In this document: one piece after another, positions 43,832 through 52,098 of the stretch
Layout of the letters: every line of letters begins with the position of its first letter
Position numbering within the stretch: position 1 is the stretch's first letter
Assembly (NCBI GenBank): GCA_947039485.1
Contig: CAMQZC010000008.1
Span: 20,879 to 84,878 of the forward strand
Direction of reading: 5' to 3'
Origin: an uncultured Verrucomicrobiales bacterium
GTDB taxonomy: Bacteria > Verrucomicrobiota > Verrucomicrobiia > Verrucomicrobiales > Akkermansiaceae
Length of the DNA: 64,000 nt
Translations under genes and position numbers: made by a program
The notes under the pieces: model-generated
What the model was told of the DNA's origin: nothing
Databases searched by the model: none
What the model saw: the letters and a program-made list of their open reading frames with translations, nothing else

Positions 43832-44404
43832 ATGAGCAAACCAAACATGCTTAAATACTACCAGGACACGGTCGCAAAGACCCTCCAGGAGAAGCACAAC
43901 TACACAAATATTCACCAGACTCCTCGTTTAGAGAAGATCGTGGTGACTACATGCATGGGCAAGCACCCCGACCGCAAACAAGCAGTCGAGGACGCCATCG
44001 CCGAAATCGGCAAAGTCACTGGCCAAAAGCCAAGTGCTACATTTGCACGCAAGAGCGTCGCTAACTTCAAGCTGCGTGAGGGCGAAATCCTCGGCGCACG
44101 CGTCACATTGCGTTCTACACGCATGTGGGAGTTCCTCGACCGCTTTATCAACATCACTGCCCCCAACATTCGTGACTTCCGCGGTCTTTCGCCTAAGTCA
44201 TTTGATGGTCGTGGCAACTATGCCGTCGGTATTTCTGACCAATCCATTTTCCCTGAAATTGAGATTGACCAGATTAAGCGCGTCATCGGTTTCGACATCA
44301 TCTTCGTCACATCTGCAACAACAGATGAAGAAGGTCGCAGCCTGCTTACAGAATTGGGTATCCCATTCCGCAAGCCTAACAAGAAAAAAGAAGTTAACGC
44401 CTAA
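43832..44404 (+). CDS. rplE: 50S ribosomal protein L5
   Basis: A 190-aa protein with the L5 pattern (QTPRLEKIVVTTCMGKHPDRK, then LREGEILGARVTLR and RDFRGLSPKSFDGRGNYAVGISDQ). L5 contacts 5S rRNA and the P-site tRNA. It follows rplX by 80 bp. rpsN (S14), which normally comes next, is missing. Confidence 0.97.
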   Translation: MSKPNMLKYYQDTVAKTLQEKHNYTNIHQTPRLEKIVVTTCMGKHPDRKQAVEDAIAEIGKVTGQKPSATFARKSVANFKLREGEILGARVTLRSTRMWEFLDRFINITAPNIRDFRGLSPKSFDGRGNYAVGISDQSIFPEIEIDQIKRVIGFDIIFVTSATTDEEGRSLLTELGIPFRKPNKKKEVNA

Positions 44405-44418
44405 CCTACATTACCATT

Positions 44419-44820
44419 ATGGCAGTATTAAGTGATCCCATTTCCGACTTCCTTACCCGCGTCAAGAACGCAGGTCTCGCACGCAACGAGTCCTTCACAG
44501 CTCCCTTCTCTAAGATTAAAGCAGAAATTGCCCGTATCTTACAAGCAGAAGGTTACATTTGGAGCTTCGAAGTGACTGGCGAAGGCAAGGACAAAGTCAT
44601 CAAGGTCAAGTCCAAGTATAACGCTAAGGGCAAGTCCATCATAACAAACGTAAAGCGCTGCTCCAAGCCTGGTCGCCGCCATTACGTTACCTCCAGCGAA
44701 ATCCCAACCGTCATGAACGGCCTCGGTATTTCGATCGTATCCACCTCCGCTGGTCTCATGACGGGTGCTAAGGCACGCAAAGAGCAAGTCGGTGGTGAAC
44801 TCCTCGCCATCGTTTGGTAA
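44419..44820 (+). CDS. rpsH: 30S ribosomal protein S8
   Basis: A 133-aa S8 (DPISDFLTRVKNAGLARN, then VKRCSKPGRRHYV and GISIVSTSAGLMTGAKARKEQVGGELLAIVW). It binds 16S helix 21 and, in other bacteria, represses its own operon. Gap to rplE is 14 bp. Confidence 0.97.
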   Translation: MAVLSDPISDFLTRVKNAGLARNESFTAPFSKIKAEIARILQAEGYIWSFEVTGEGKDKVIKVKSKYNAKGKSIITNVKRCSKPGRRHYVTSSEIPTVMNGLGISIVSTSAGLMTGAKARKEQVGGELLAIVW

Positions 44821-44845
44821 TTAACCCCTATATAGAATATATTAT

Positions 44846-45385
44846 ATGTCACGCGTAGGTAAAAAAATTATCATCGTCCCCGCAGCAGTCACAATTACCA
44901 TCAATGGTACAACTGTGACAGTTACAGGCGCCAAAGGCGAACTCAGCTGGACGATGCCTAACGGCATCATCGCCACCCTCGAAGGTGCCGATCTCGCAAT
45001 CACACGTGCCGATGAAAGCCGCAAATTGCGCGCTCTCCATGGCACAAACCGCTCCCTCATCGCTAACATGATTGAAGGTGTCGAAAAAGGCTTCGTCAAG
45101 GAGCTTGAAATTATTGGTGTCGGTTTCAAGGCCATCGTTAAGGGCAGCGCTCTTGACCTTGCACTTGGCAAGTCCCACCCTATCCTCCACCCAATTCCTG
45201 CCGGTCTTACAATCACTGTAACCGACAACACAAAGGTGAAGGTTGAAGGTATCGACAAGCAGGTCGTCGGCCAATTCGCCGCCGAAGTTCGTAGTTACTA
45301 CCCACCTGAACCTTACAAAGGCAAGGGTGTTCGCTATGTTGGCGAGCACGTACGTCGTAAGGAAGGTAAGAGCGTTGGTAGGTAA
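44846..45385 (+). CDS. rplF: 50S ribosomal protein L6
   Basis: A 179-aa L6 (MSRVGKKIIIVPAAVTITINGT, LIANMIEGVEKGF, and PEPYKGKGVRYVGEHVRRKEGKS at the C-terminus). It sits near the GTPase-associated centre. It is 25 bp after rpsH. A 327-aa antisense ORF here is a shadow. Confidence 0.97.
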   Translation: MSRVGKKIIIVPAAVTITINGTTVTVTGAKGELSWTMPNGIIATLEGADLAITRADESRKLRALHGTNRSLIANMIEGVEKGFVKELEIIGVGFKAIVKGSALDLALGKSHPILHPIPAGLTITVTDNTKVKVEGIDKQVVGQFAAEVRSYYPPEPYKGKGVRYVGEHVRRKEGKSVGR

Positions 45386-45415
45386 GCAAGCAAAATCTAG
45401 TAAATTCACAAGAAT

Positions 45416-45766
45416 ATGAGCACTATCAATCGTAAAGCAATTCGCAGCCGCGTTAAGGTCCGCATCCGTAAAAAGATCAGTGGAACAGCAGCACGCCCTC
45501 GCCTGGCTGTGATTTTCTCCAACAAGCACGTTTATGCACAACTTATCGATGACGTCGCAGGCGTCACCCTTTGCGCTGCATGCACAAAGAATGTGGACAT
45601 GAACAAGGCTAACAAGGAATCCTCCGCTAAGGTAGGTAACCTCGTAGCCGAACGTGCCCTGGCCGCCGGTATCACTGACGTCGTCTTCGACCGCGGTGGA
45701 TTCCTCTATCACGGTAAGGTTAAGTCTCTCGCAGACGCAGCTCGTGAAGCAGGCCTTAAATTCTAA
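45416..45766 (+). CDS. rplR: 50S ribosomal protein L18
   Basis: A 116-aa L18 ([27 protein letters not shown]-type core, [29 protein letters not shown] at the end) that binds 5S rRNA. Standard position between L6 and S5. Confidence 0.96.
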   Translation: MSTINRKAIRSRVKVRIRKKISGTAARPRLAVIFSNKHVYAQLIDDVAGVTLCAACTKNVDMNKANKESSAKVGNLVAERALAAGITDVVFDRGGFLYHGKVKSLADAAREAGLKF

Positions 45767-45783
45767 TCTGAAAGATAAATAGA

Positions 45784-46593
45784 ATGAAGACTGAAGAAAC
45801 GAAGGCAGCAGCCCCAGCAGCCCCAGCAGCAACTGCTACTCCCGCAACAGCAAAGCCAGCAACGGCTACAGCTCCAGGGACAGCACAGCAGCCCTATCAG
45901 CAGCGTGGACCTCGCGGTCCATACCAAGCTCGCACTGGCCCATACCAAGCTAACGGTCGCACTGGTCCTCCAAACGGTCGCCCAGGTGGTCCAGGTGGTC
46001 CTCCAAACGGTCGCCCAGGTAGTCCTTTTGGTCGCCCAGGTGGTCCTCCAAACGGTCGTGGTGGTCGCCCACCTCGTCGTGATGGACGTCGCAACGACGC
46101 ACCAGTAGACGACGGCCCTCAACTCATGGAAAAAGTGGTTTTCGTAAACCGCTGCGCCAAAGTTGTTAAAGGTGGTCGCCGCTTCTCCTTCTCCGCCCTC
46201 ATCGTTGTGGGTGACCAGAAGGGTCAAGTAGGCTACGGTTTCGGCAAAGCAAATGAAGTATCAGAAGCTATCCGCAAGGGTACTGATACAGCAAAGCGCG
46301 GCATGAAGAAGGTCGTCGTTGTTAACGGCACTATCCCCCACGAAATCTACACAGAATACGGTGGTGGCAAGATCATCCTCAAGCCCGCAGCTCCCGGTAC
46401 TGGTCTCATCGCTGGTAACACAGTTCGTGCCGTACTCGAAGCAGCTGGTGTGCAAAACATCATCGCTAAGTCTCTCGGCTCCGCAAACCACGCAAACGTT
46501 GTCAAGGCAACCATGAAAGCAATGCTCACAATGCGCACTGCTGACGAGGTTCTCGGCGACCGTGGCAAGAAGAAGAAGGACTCCTCCATCTAA
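45784..46593 (+). CDS. rpsE: 30S ribosomal protein S5 with a long low-complexity N-terminal extension
   Basis: Residues from about 113 on are a normal S5 ([50 protein letters not shown] and [10 protein letters not shown]). The first ~110 residues are extra: an Ala/Pro/Thr stretch, then Gly/Pro/Arg-rich repeats ([14 protein letters not shown] and similar). The extension starts at the only ATG after rplR (18 bp gap) and keeps the frame, so it is probably translated. It recalls RGG-type RNA-binding tails. rpmD (L30), normally next, is missing. Confidence 0.95.
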   Translation: MKTEETKAAAPAAPAATATPATAKPATATAPGTAQQPYQQRGPRGPYQARTGPYQANGRTGPPNGRPGGPGGPPNGRPGSPFGRPGGPPNGRGGRPPRRDGRRNDAPVDDGPQLMEKVVFVNRCAKVVKGGRRFSFSALIVVGDQKGQVGYGFGKANEVSEAIRKGTDTAKRGMKKVVVVNGTIPHEIYTEYGGGKIILKPAAPGTGLIAGNTVRAVLEAAGVQNIIAKSLGSANHANVVKATMKAMLTMRTADEVLGDRGKKKKDSSI

Positions 46594-46624
46594 TCAACCC
46601 CCGACAAGATAGAATATAACAATC

Positions 46625-47086
46625 ATGTTGACACTTGACAATCTCCAGCCTAATCCCGGTGCTAAGCATCGTAAGAAGCGTCTCGGTTGCGGCGAAAGCA
46701 GCGGCCTCGGCAAAACTTGCGGTAAAGGCAACAAGGGCCAAAAGGCACGTTCCGGCGGATCTATTCGCCCTGGCTTCGAAGGTGGCCAGATGCCCCTGCA
46801 TCGCCGTCTTCCTAAAAAGGGTTTCAATAACACCCGCTTCCGTGATACCATCGCAATCGTAAACATTGAACAGCTCGAAGCTTTCTTCGCAGCTGGTGAC
46901 AATGTCACCGAAAACGAACTGCGCGCAAAAGGCCTTGTAAAAGGTGACTGCGACGCCGTTAAGGTACTCGGCAACGGCAACCTCTCTAAGGCAATCAACC
47001 TCGTAGTTGATTTCGCCAGCAAGTCGGTTGCTGCTAAGATTGAGGCAGCTGGTGGCACACTCGTGCTGCTTAGCGAAAACGCCTAA
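46625..47086 (+). CDS. rplO: 50S ribosomal protein L15
   Basis: A 153-aa L15 (LTLDNLQPNPGAKHRKKRLGCGESSGLGKTCGKGNKGQKARSG core and FEGGQMPLHRRLPKKGF). It follows rpsE by 31 bp. The gap of 237 bp before secY contains a hairpin and a promoter. Confidence 0.97.
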   Translation: MLTLDNLQPNPGAKHRKKRLGCGESSGLGKTCGKGNKGQKARSGGSIRPGFEGGQMPLHRRLPKKGFNNTRFRDTIAIVNIEQLEAFFAAGDNVTENELRAKGLVKGDCDAVKVLGNGNLSKAINLVVDFASKSVAAKIEAAGGTLVLLSENA

Positions 47087-47113
47087 ATCTAGCTAACAAA
47101 CTCAAACCGCAGA

Positions 47114-47142
47114 ACCGTGCAGCAGCTCGCTGCACGGTCTCT
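47114..47142 (+). terminator. Possible terminator between rplO and secY
   Basis: A 10-bp stem ACCGTGCAGC / GCTGCACGGT with a 5-base loop is followed by CTCTGTG, without a real T run. It may be attenuating rather than terminating. Confidence 0.4.
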
Positions 47143-47207
47143 GTGTGAGGAGCAATGAGAGTCCATCACCTCGATTGTGATATACGGACATCAGAACCCC
47201 TTTTGGA

Positions 47208-47236
47208 TTGACGCCTCAGCCTTTGCATGCTAAGAT
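47208..47236 (+). promoter_or_regulatory. Promoter of secY
   Basis: TTGACG and TAAGAT are separated by 17 bp, about 87 bases upstream of the secY ATG. secY therefore probably has its own transcript. Confidence 0.55.
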
Positions 47237-47323
47237 AAGGCAGCCGCTAATCCAGCTAGAACTCGCCCCCCCCGAGCTCGACCAATAATTTTACCAACCA
47301 CATCCAACGAAACCCCTAGCAAA

Positions 47324-48808
47324 ATGATTTCTGCATTTGCCAACACAATGAAGGTTCCTGAACTCAGGAGCCGCATTCTATTCACCCTCCTCATGATCGT
47401 CATCGTACGACTTGGGGTTCATATTCCACTGCCTGGCGTTGACGTCACAGCACTCAGCAACTGGATGGAAGAACAAACCGCGATTGGTGGCAACCCCCTT
47501 GGTGGCATTGGCTCCATTCTCACGATCTTCTCAGGTGGTGGTCTCCAGAAGTGTGGTATCTTTGCACTGGGTATCATGCCCTACATCTCAGCCTCCATCA
47601 TGACCCAACTCCTCGGAGCGGTCGTCCCATCATGGGCTAAAATGATGCGCGAAGAAGGCGGTCGCCAAAAGATGACCAAGTACACCCGTATCATAGCCAT
47701 TATCATTGCTATCGCTCAAGGTTACTTCCTCACCCAGACCCTGCGTGACCCCGCTCGTCTCCTCAATCTTAATGGTCTGAGTGACCTAGTCATGTACCCC
47801 AACATGCTCTTCACCATCTCCACCATCTTTATCATCGTCACAGGCACCATGTTGCTCATGTGGATTGGTGACCAGATTACAGAGCGCGGCATCGGCAACG
47901 GTGTCTCCATCATCATCTCCGTCAACATCATTCACGCACTGCCTGGCGCCTTTGCCATCGCATGGAACAGCTTCATTATGAAGGATGGAGAGTTCAACCC
48001 CCTCGGTGCACTCACCATGGTTGCTCTCGTCCTCTTCATGGTAATGGTCATCGCCCTGATCGTAACCATCACCCAAGCTCAACGCCGCATCCCAGTACAG
48101 CAGCCCAAGCGTGTGGTTGGTCTCAACAAGATGACCCAAGGTGGTACACAGTACCTCCCCCTCAAGCTCAACTACTCTGGCGTGATGCCCGTCATTTTTG
48201 CCACCGCCATCATGGCACTGCCCAACATGCTCGTCATGTACCTCTTCCCCGCTGACAGCTTCATGCACGGTGTCTCTCAGGCTCTGATCTCTCAGCACAA
48301 CATCTGGTACTACGTATTTGCTGGTATTCTCATCTTCTTCTTCTCCTTCTTCTGGGTAGCAACCATGTTCCAACCCCAGCAAATTGCTGAGGATATGCAA
48401 CGCAGCGGCGGCTACATCCCAGGCGTACGCCCCGGTGAAGCCACAGCCCTCTTCCTCGACCAGACCATGACCCGTCTGACACTCGCAGGCTCAATCTTCC
48501 TCACCCTCATCTTCTTCCTCCCCAGCCTCCTCTTTGTCGCTGGTGGGCTCGACCCGATGGTCACCCAATTCTTTGGCGGCACATCCCTACTCATCCTTGT
48601 TGGCGTACTGCTCGACATGATGCGTCAGGTTGAGACCACACTGCTTCAGAAGAACTATGATGGATTCATGAAAAAAGGCAAGGGTGCTAGCAAATATGCA
48701 CACCTGCAAGGCAACGCAAAACCTGAAGACGACAGCCGCTGGCTCGTCATCGTCTGGACCATCCTTGCTATGGTGGTCATCGCTGCAGCCGTCATCTTGA
48801 GCAAATAA
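47324..48808 (+). CDS. secY: Protein translocase channel subunit SecY
   Basis: A 494-aa inner-membrane protein with ten helices. It has FSGGGLQKCGIFALGIMPYISASI near residue 60, the loop ERGIGNGVSIIISVNII, and later NKMTQGGTQYLPLKLNYSGVMPVIFA and GYIPGVRPGEAT. It is longer than the ~440-aa E. coli form, mainly in loops and the C-terminal tail. It forms the Sec channel with SecE and SecG and works with secDF in this window. Confidence 0.97.
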   Translation: MISAFANTMKVPELRSRILFTLLMIVIVRLGVHIPLPGVDVTALSNWMEEQTAIGGNPLGGIGSILTIFSGGGLQKCGIFALGIMPYISASIMTQLLGAVVPSWAKMMREEGGRQKMTKYTRIIAIIIAIAQGYFLTQTLRDPARLLNLNGLSDLVMYPNMLFTISTIFIIVTGTMLLMWIGDQITERGIGNGVSIIISVNIIHALPGAFAIAWNSFIMKDGEFNPLGALTMVALVLFMVMVIALIVTITQAQRRIPVQQPKRVVGLNKMTQGGTQYLPLKLNYSGVMPVIFATAIMALPNMLVMYLFPADSFMHGVSQALISQHNIWYYVFAGILIFFFSFFWVATMFQPQQIAEDMQRSGGYIPGVRPGEATALFLDQTMTRLTLAGSIFLTLIFFLPSLLFVAGGLDPMVTQFFGGTSLLILVGVLLDMMRQVETTLLQKNYDGFMKKGKGASKYAHLQGNAKPEDDSRWLVIVWTILAMVVIAAAVILSK

Positions 48809-48832
48809 GCTCCCAGATAACAAATCTTAAAA

Positions 48833-48865
48833 AAGCCCGAGCTCATCACGAGCTCGGGCTTCTTT
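48833..48865. terminator. Terminator between secY and the convergent small membrane protein
   Basis: Stem AAGCCCGAGCTC / GAGCTCGGGCTT with an ATCAC loop and T-rich tails; it can serve both strands. Confidence 0.87.
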
Positions 48866-48882
48866 TGTATTAACCGCAAAAG

Positions 48883-49173
48883 TTAAATCACAATAAAGAA
48901 TCCAAAGAACTGAAGCAAGCGCAGCAGCACATAGATAAAGACGGCCAGAAGCAGCGACCAGAGAGCCTTGGAGAAACAGTGCGTGAGCACCAGCAGCAGC
49001 AAGAGCAGCACCCAAATCAGCAGCACCGAGCTAACGGTATCATGGGCAAGCAAATCACTCACACCACAATCCATCAGACGCTGTATCTGAGCCTGCAGCC
49101 ACTCCAAGGCAATATCAAAAGAGGAATTCACCTCCATAACATAATTGGGTGATGAAGGAGGAATTAAACTCAT
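48883..49173 (-). CDS. Unrecognised 96-aa membrane protein
   Basis: From the ATG at 49173 the product has a short polar N-terminus and two hydrophobic segments (about residues 47-63 and 70-92) separated by a short loop, ending in FFGFFIVI. No family is recognised. The start is chosen because a promoter (TTGACA-17-TACCTA) ends 6 bases before it; the track start lies upstream of that promoter. Confidence 0.55.
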   Translation of the reverse strand: MSLIPPSSPNYVMEVNSSFDIALEWLQAQIQRLMDCGVSDLLAHDTVSSVLLIWVLLLLLLVLTHCFSKALWSLLLAVFIYVLLRLLQFFGFFIVI

Positions 49174-49179
49174 GGCAAA

Positions 49180-49208
49180 TAGGTAGCATAATATGAGCAA
49201 ATTGTCAA
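49180..49208 (-). promoter_or_regulatory. Promoter of the small membrane-protein gene
   Basis: On the minus strand TTGACA and TACCTA are separated by 17 bp, ending 6 bases before the ATG at 49173. Confidence 0.5.
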
Positions 49209-49371
49209 GAGTACAAGCATAACTCAAGGCTCGAATAATTGAAGACAAGAGCGCATCTAGTGCGTGCTAAACGGGCTAGCCCTAGTCATTGTGTAAGCCT
49301 AGTCATAGCGCGTTTAGCCGATTTTACGCTTGCTAAAAAAAGCATCTATGCAATAATGTTGAGACCTACAT

Positions 49372-52017
49372 ATGAACGAACCAGAACTTAAACACAAAGA
49401 GCCTAGCCCTCAGGAATGGCGTGCATTCTGGACACTCGTTGCCGTGCAAGCTCAAAACGCCTTTAATGAGAAAGCGGTTCAATTCCTCCTTATCCCCTTG
49501 GGTGTCTGGCTCTGGGGCGCCGCCGATAGCACACTTGAGTACGTACTCGGTGCGATTTTCGTCATCCCCTACATCATCTTCTCACCCATCGTCGGCTGGC
49601 TCTCTGATTGCTACTGCAAGACGCGCATCATTCAGATCATGAGCATCATTCAATGCTTTGTCATGGCCTGCATGCTCTTTTGCTTCTACCAGCGTGACAT
49701 GCAAGCCGCGATTATCTGGTTTGCCGTCTTTGCCACCCAAGCCACGGTACTGAGCCCTGCCAAGAAGGGGATTGTCAAAGACCTGCTAGGCTCCAAGTAC
49801 ATCGCCTTTGGCTCAGGCATTATTGAGGTCAGCCTCGTCTTTGTTCTCCTCGTCGCTCAAATTGGTGTTTTCTTCCTCTACAGCTACCTGCTAGTCTACT
49901 TTAGCGACATGCCCGATGCTGAGCACATGGCTGGCTGGCGATCAGTCCAATTACCCACTTGGATTTTCCTCGGCCTAGCGATCATGGTCGCAGCCCTCTC
50001 CTTCATCCTGCCACGCTATCCATCGCTGCAAAAACGACCCTTTAGCATATCTCTGTTCTGGGAGCACTTTGGTCAGGTAAAATACCTCTGGAAGAATCGC
50101 GAATTGCGCCTCAGTGAGCTTGGCATATCCTACTTCTGGTGCCTTGCCAGCTCACTCTTTCTCATCATTATCCAGATTGCCAAGGATATGGCAACCCAGA
50201 ACCCCGGTATTGACTTCAGCCTCCAGTGCGGTATCCTTATGGCCTGGCTTGGCGGTGGTGTTATCACAGGTGGCACAATAGCCTCTGTGCTCTGCCTGCG
50301 TAAAAATGAGCTTGGGCTCATCCCTCTGGGAGCCATTGGTATCACCATCTCCACCCTGCTGCTCTGCATCCTCAATACCGACAGCGTCGCTAGCCATATC
50401 ATGCTGCTCTGCGCAGGCGCCTTTGGAGCCGCCTACCTCCTCCCCCTCAACGCCTACTTGCAAGACCACTGCGACCCAGCCAACCGAGGCAATATCATTG
50501 CTGCTGGCAACCTCATTGACAACCTCATGGGTCTCGTGGCCGTGGCCCTGATGTGGTTCATCCACGATTGTGGTGGCAACTCCCACCATCAATTCTTCGT
50601 CCTTTTCCTGCTGAGTCTCTTTATCATGGTCACCTCCCTGCGACTCATCCCTCAGGAGTTCCTGCGCATGGTCGCAATCTGGTGTATGCACCTCGCCTAC
50701 CGCCCCCGCATCATCAATGAATCGCGCATCCCCGAGCAAGGAGGGGCCCTGCTCTTTGTCAACCACGTCACCTACGCTGATGCCATCTTCCTCTCCATGA
50801 TTTGCCCACGTCCCGTGAGATTCATCGTCGCAGAAGAATTCATGGCTAGCAAAGTCCTCGGATGGATACTCGAGATGTTCAACTCCCTACCCATCTCCTC
50901 CAAAAACCCACGAGAAGCCATCATCAAGGCCGCAGAAGGCATTGATAATGGTGAGCTCATCTGCATCTTCCCCGAGGGACAACTCACCCGCACAGGCTGC
51001 CTGAGCCCCATTCGCCGCGGCATGGAAGTCGTCGCGCGACGCACCAAGGCCCCCATCATCCCCATCTATATTGACGGGCTCTGGGGCAGTATCTTCTCCT
51101 ACTACCGCAACCGTTTCTTCACCAAAGTACCCAAACGCGTCCCCTACCACTTCACCGCCGCTATCGGCGAGCCCATGGATCACGGGAGCTTCAATAGCGA
51201 GCTTGCGCTAAATGTCTTCCGCAAGCTGTCAGCCACCTGCATTGAGAGCCGCGACGGCGGCAGCAAAGAAGCCATCCTGCGCACCCTTGAGCAAATTGGC
51301 AACCAAACATTAGTCAGCTGCAAGGAAGGCTCCATGACAGGCTCCCAAATCATGGCCGCCATGATCAGCCATAGCATCCCCTCCATCTGCCCCCCCCCCA
51401 TCCAAAAATGGCTACGCACGCTCTATAGCAGCTGCGACAAATTCGCCGAGCTGCACCGCATCTGGATGAATACCACCCAACTTCGCCGCGTTAACTCCCT
51501 GCGAGAGGGCATGCGCCACCCCCTGCTGAGCAGCATCGGTAACAAAGAGCCCCACGAGGTCGTCATGGCCATCTTCTGGCCCATCATGACCCACACCCCC
51601 ATCCACCTCATCAGCAGCGATCAGGAGGAAATCCCCGATAACATCACTCAGATAGTTGGGTCCTCACACCTGCGACGTATCCTCTACAAGATCTTCCCCA
51701 CGAGACAGACCCCCTTCTACGACTTTAGCGAACGCGCAGCCATGTCATGCCCTAACATCAACTGGCGCCCCTGCCATGCCACGGTACGCGGCTGCATCAT
51801 TGCAATGAGCATGGGGCACGGAGTCTACAAAATGTATGATGGCACCATCCAGCTTGGCACACGCCCCCGCACGAGGGGACTCCTGCTGCCGGGCTATGAG
51901 GTGCAAAAGAACTCAGACGGTGAAATCATCTTACGCAGCCCCGTACTATCCAAGGAATACACCCTGCCACGCAACCTCTACCTCGATGAGAGCGGCTTCC
52001 TCGCAGAGCTCGCATAA
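49372..52017 (+). CDS. LplT-like MFS / PlsC acyltransferase fusion with an eroded AMP-ligase tail
   Basis: An 881-aa protein in three parts. Residues ~1-430 are an MFS transporter resembling the lysophospholipid flippase LplT (NAFNEKAVQFLLIPLG near the start). Residues ~450-620 are an active-looking PlsC acyltransferase: NHVTYAD (His-x4-Asp) and FPEGQLTRTG. The rest recalls an Aas AMP-forming ligase that has lost its core: KEGSMTGSQIMAAMI resembles the ligase start and GTRPRTRGLLLPGYEVQ ... DESGFLAELA the later A6-A7 region, but the phosphate loop and catalytic Lys are absent. It probably flips and reacylates lysophospholipids. The ligase activity may come from the 26277 protein. Confidence 0.85.
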   Translation: MNEPELKHKEPSPQEWRAFWTLVAVQAQNAFNEKAVQFLLIPLGVWLWGAADSTLEYVLGAIFVIPYIIFSPIVGWLSDCYCKTRIIQIMSIIQCFVMACMLFCFYQRDMQAAIIWFAVFATQATVLSPAKKGIVKDLLGSKYIAFGSGIIEVSLVFVLLVAQIGVFFLYSYLLVYFSDMPDAEHMAGWRSVQLPTWIFLGLAIMVAALSFILPRYPSLQKRPFSISLFWEHFGQVKYLWKNRELRLSELGISYFWCLASSLFLIIIQIAKDMATQNPGIDFSLQCGILMAWLGGGVITGGTIASVLCLRKNELGLIPLGAIGITISTLLLCILNTDSVASHIMLLCAGAFGAAYLLPLNAYLQDHCDPANRGNIIAAGNLIDNLMGLVAVALMWFIHDCGGNSHHQFFVLFLLSLFIMVTSLRLIPQEFLRMVAIWCMHLAYRPRIINESRIPEQGGALLFVNHVTYADAIFLSMICPRPVRFIVAEEFMASKVLGWILEMFNSLPISSKNPREAIIKAAEGIDNGELICIFPEGQLTRTGCLSPIRRGMEVVARRTKAPIIPIYIDGLWGSIFSYYRNRFFTKVPKRVPYHFTAAIGEPMDHGSFNSELALNVFRKLSATCIESRDGGSKEAILRTLEQIGNQTLVSCKEGSMTGSQIMAAMISHSIPSICPPPIQKWLRTLYSSCDKFAELHRIWMNTTQLRRVNSLREGMRHPLLSSIGNKEPHEVVMAIFWPIMTHTPIHLISSDQEEIPDNITQIVGSSHLRRILYKIFPTRQTPFYDFSERAAMSCPNINWRPCHATVRGCIIAMSMGHGVYKMYDGTIQLGTRPRTRGLLLPGYEVQKNSDGEIILRSPVLSKEYTLPRNLYLDESGFLAELA

Positions 52018-52059
52018 GGGGCCGAGCAAAATGCATCCCAGCATAACTGCGCATTTAGC

Positions 52060-52088
52060 TTGACTAATTGCCCATTTTATTGCAATAT
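52060..52088 (+). promoter_or_regulatory. Promoter of the carboxynorspermidine synthase gene
   Basis: TTGACT and CAATAT are separated by 17 bp, ending 10 bases before the ATG at 52099. The track start at 52060 lies on the -35 box. Confidence 0.5.
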
Positions 52089-52098
52089 TCGCCTCACA

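Noticed and set aside
44849-45832. 327-aa minus-strand ORF opposite rplF and rplR
   Set aside because: It covers two certain ribosomal-protein genes and has no recognisable motif; it is a codon-bias shadow.
45763-46227. 154-aa minus-strand ORF opposite the rpsE extension
   Set aside because: It arises from the Gly/Pro/Arg repeat composition of rpsE read antisense.
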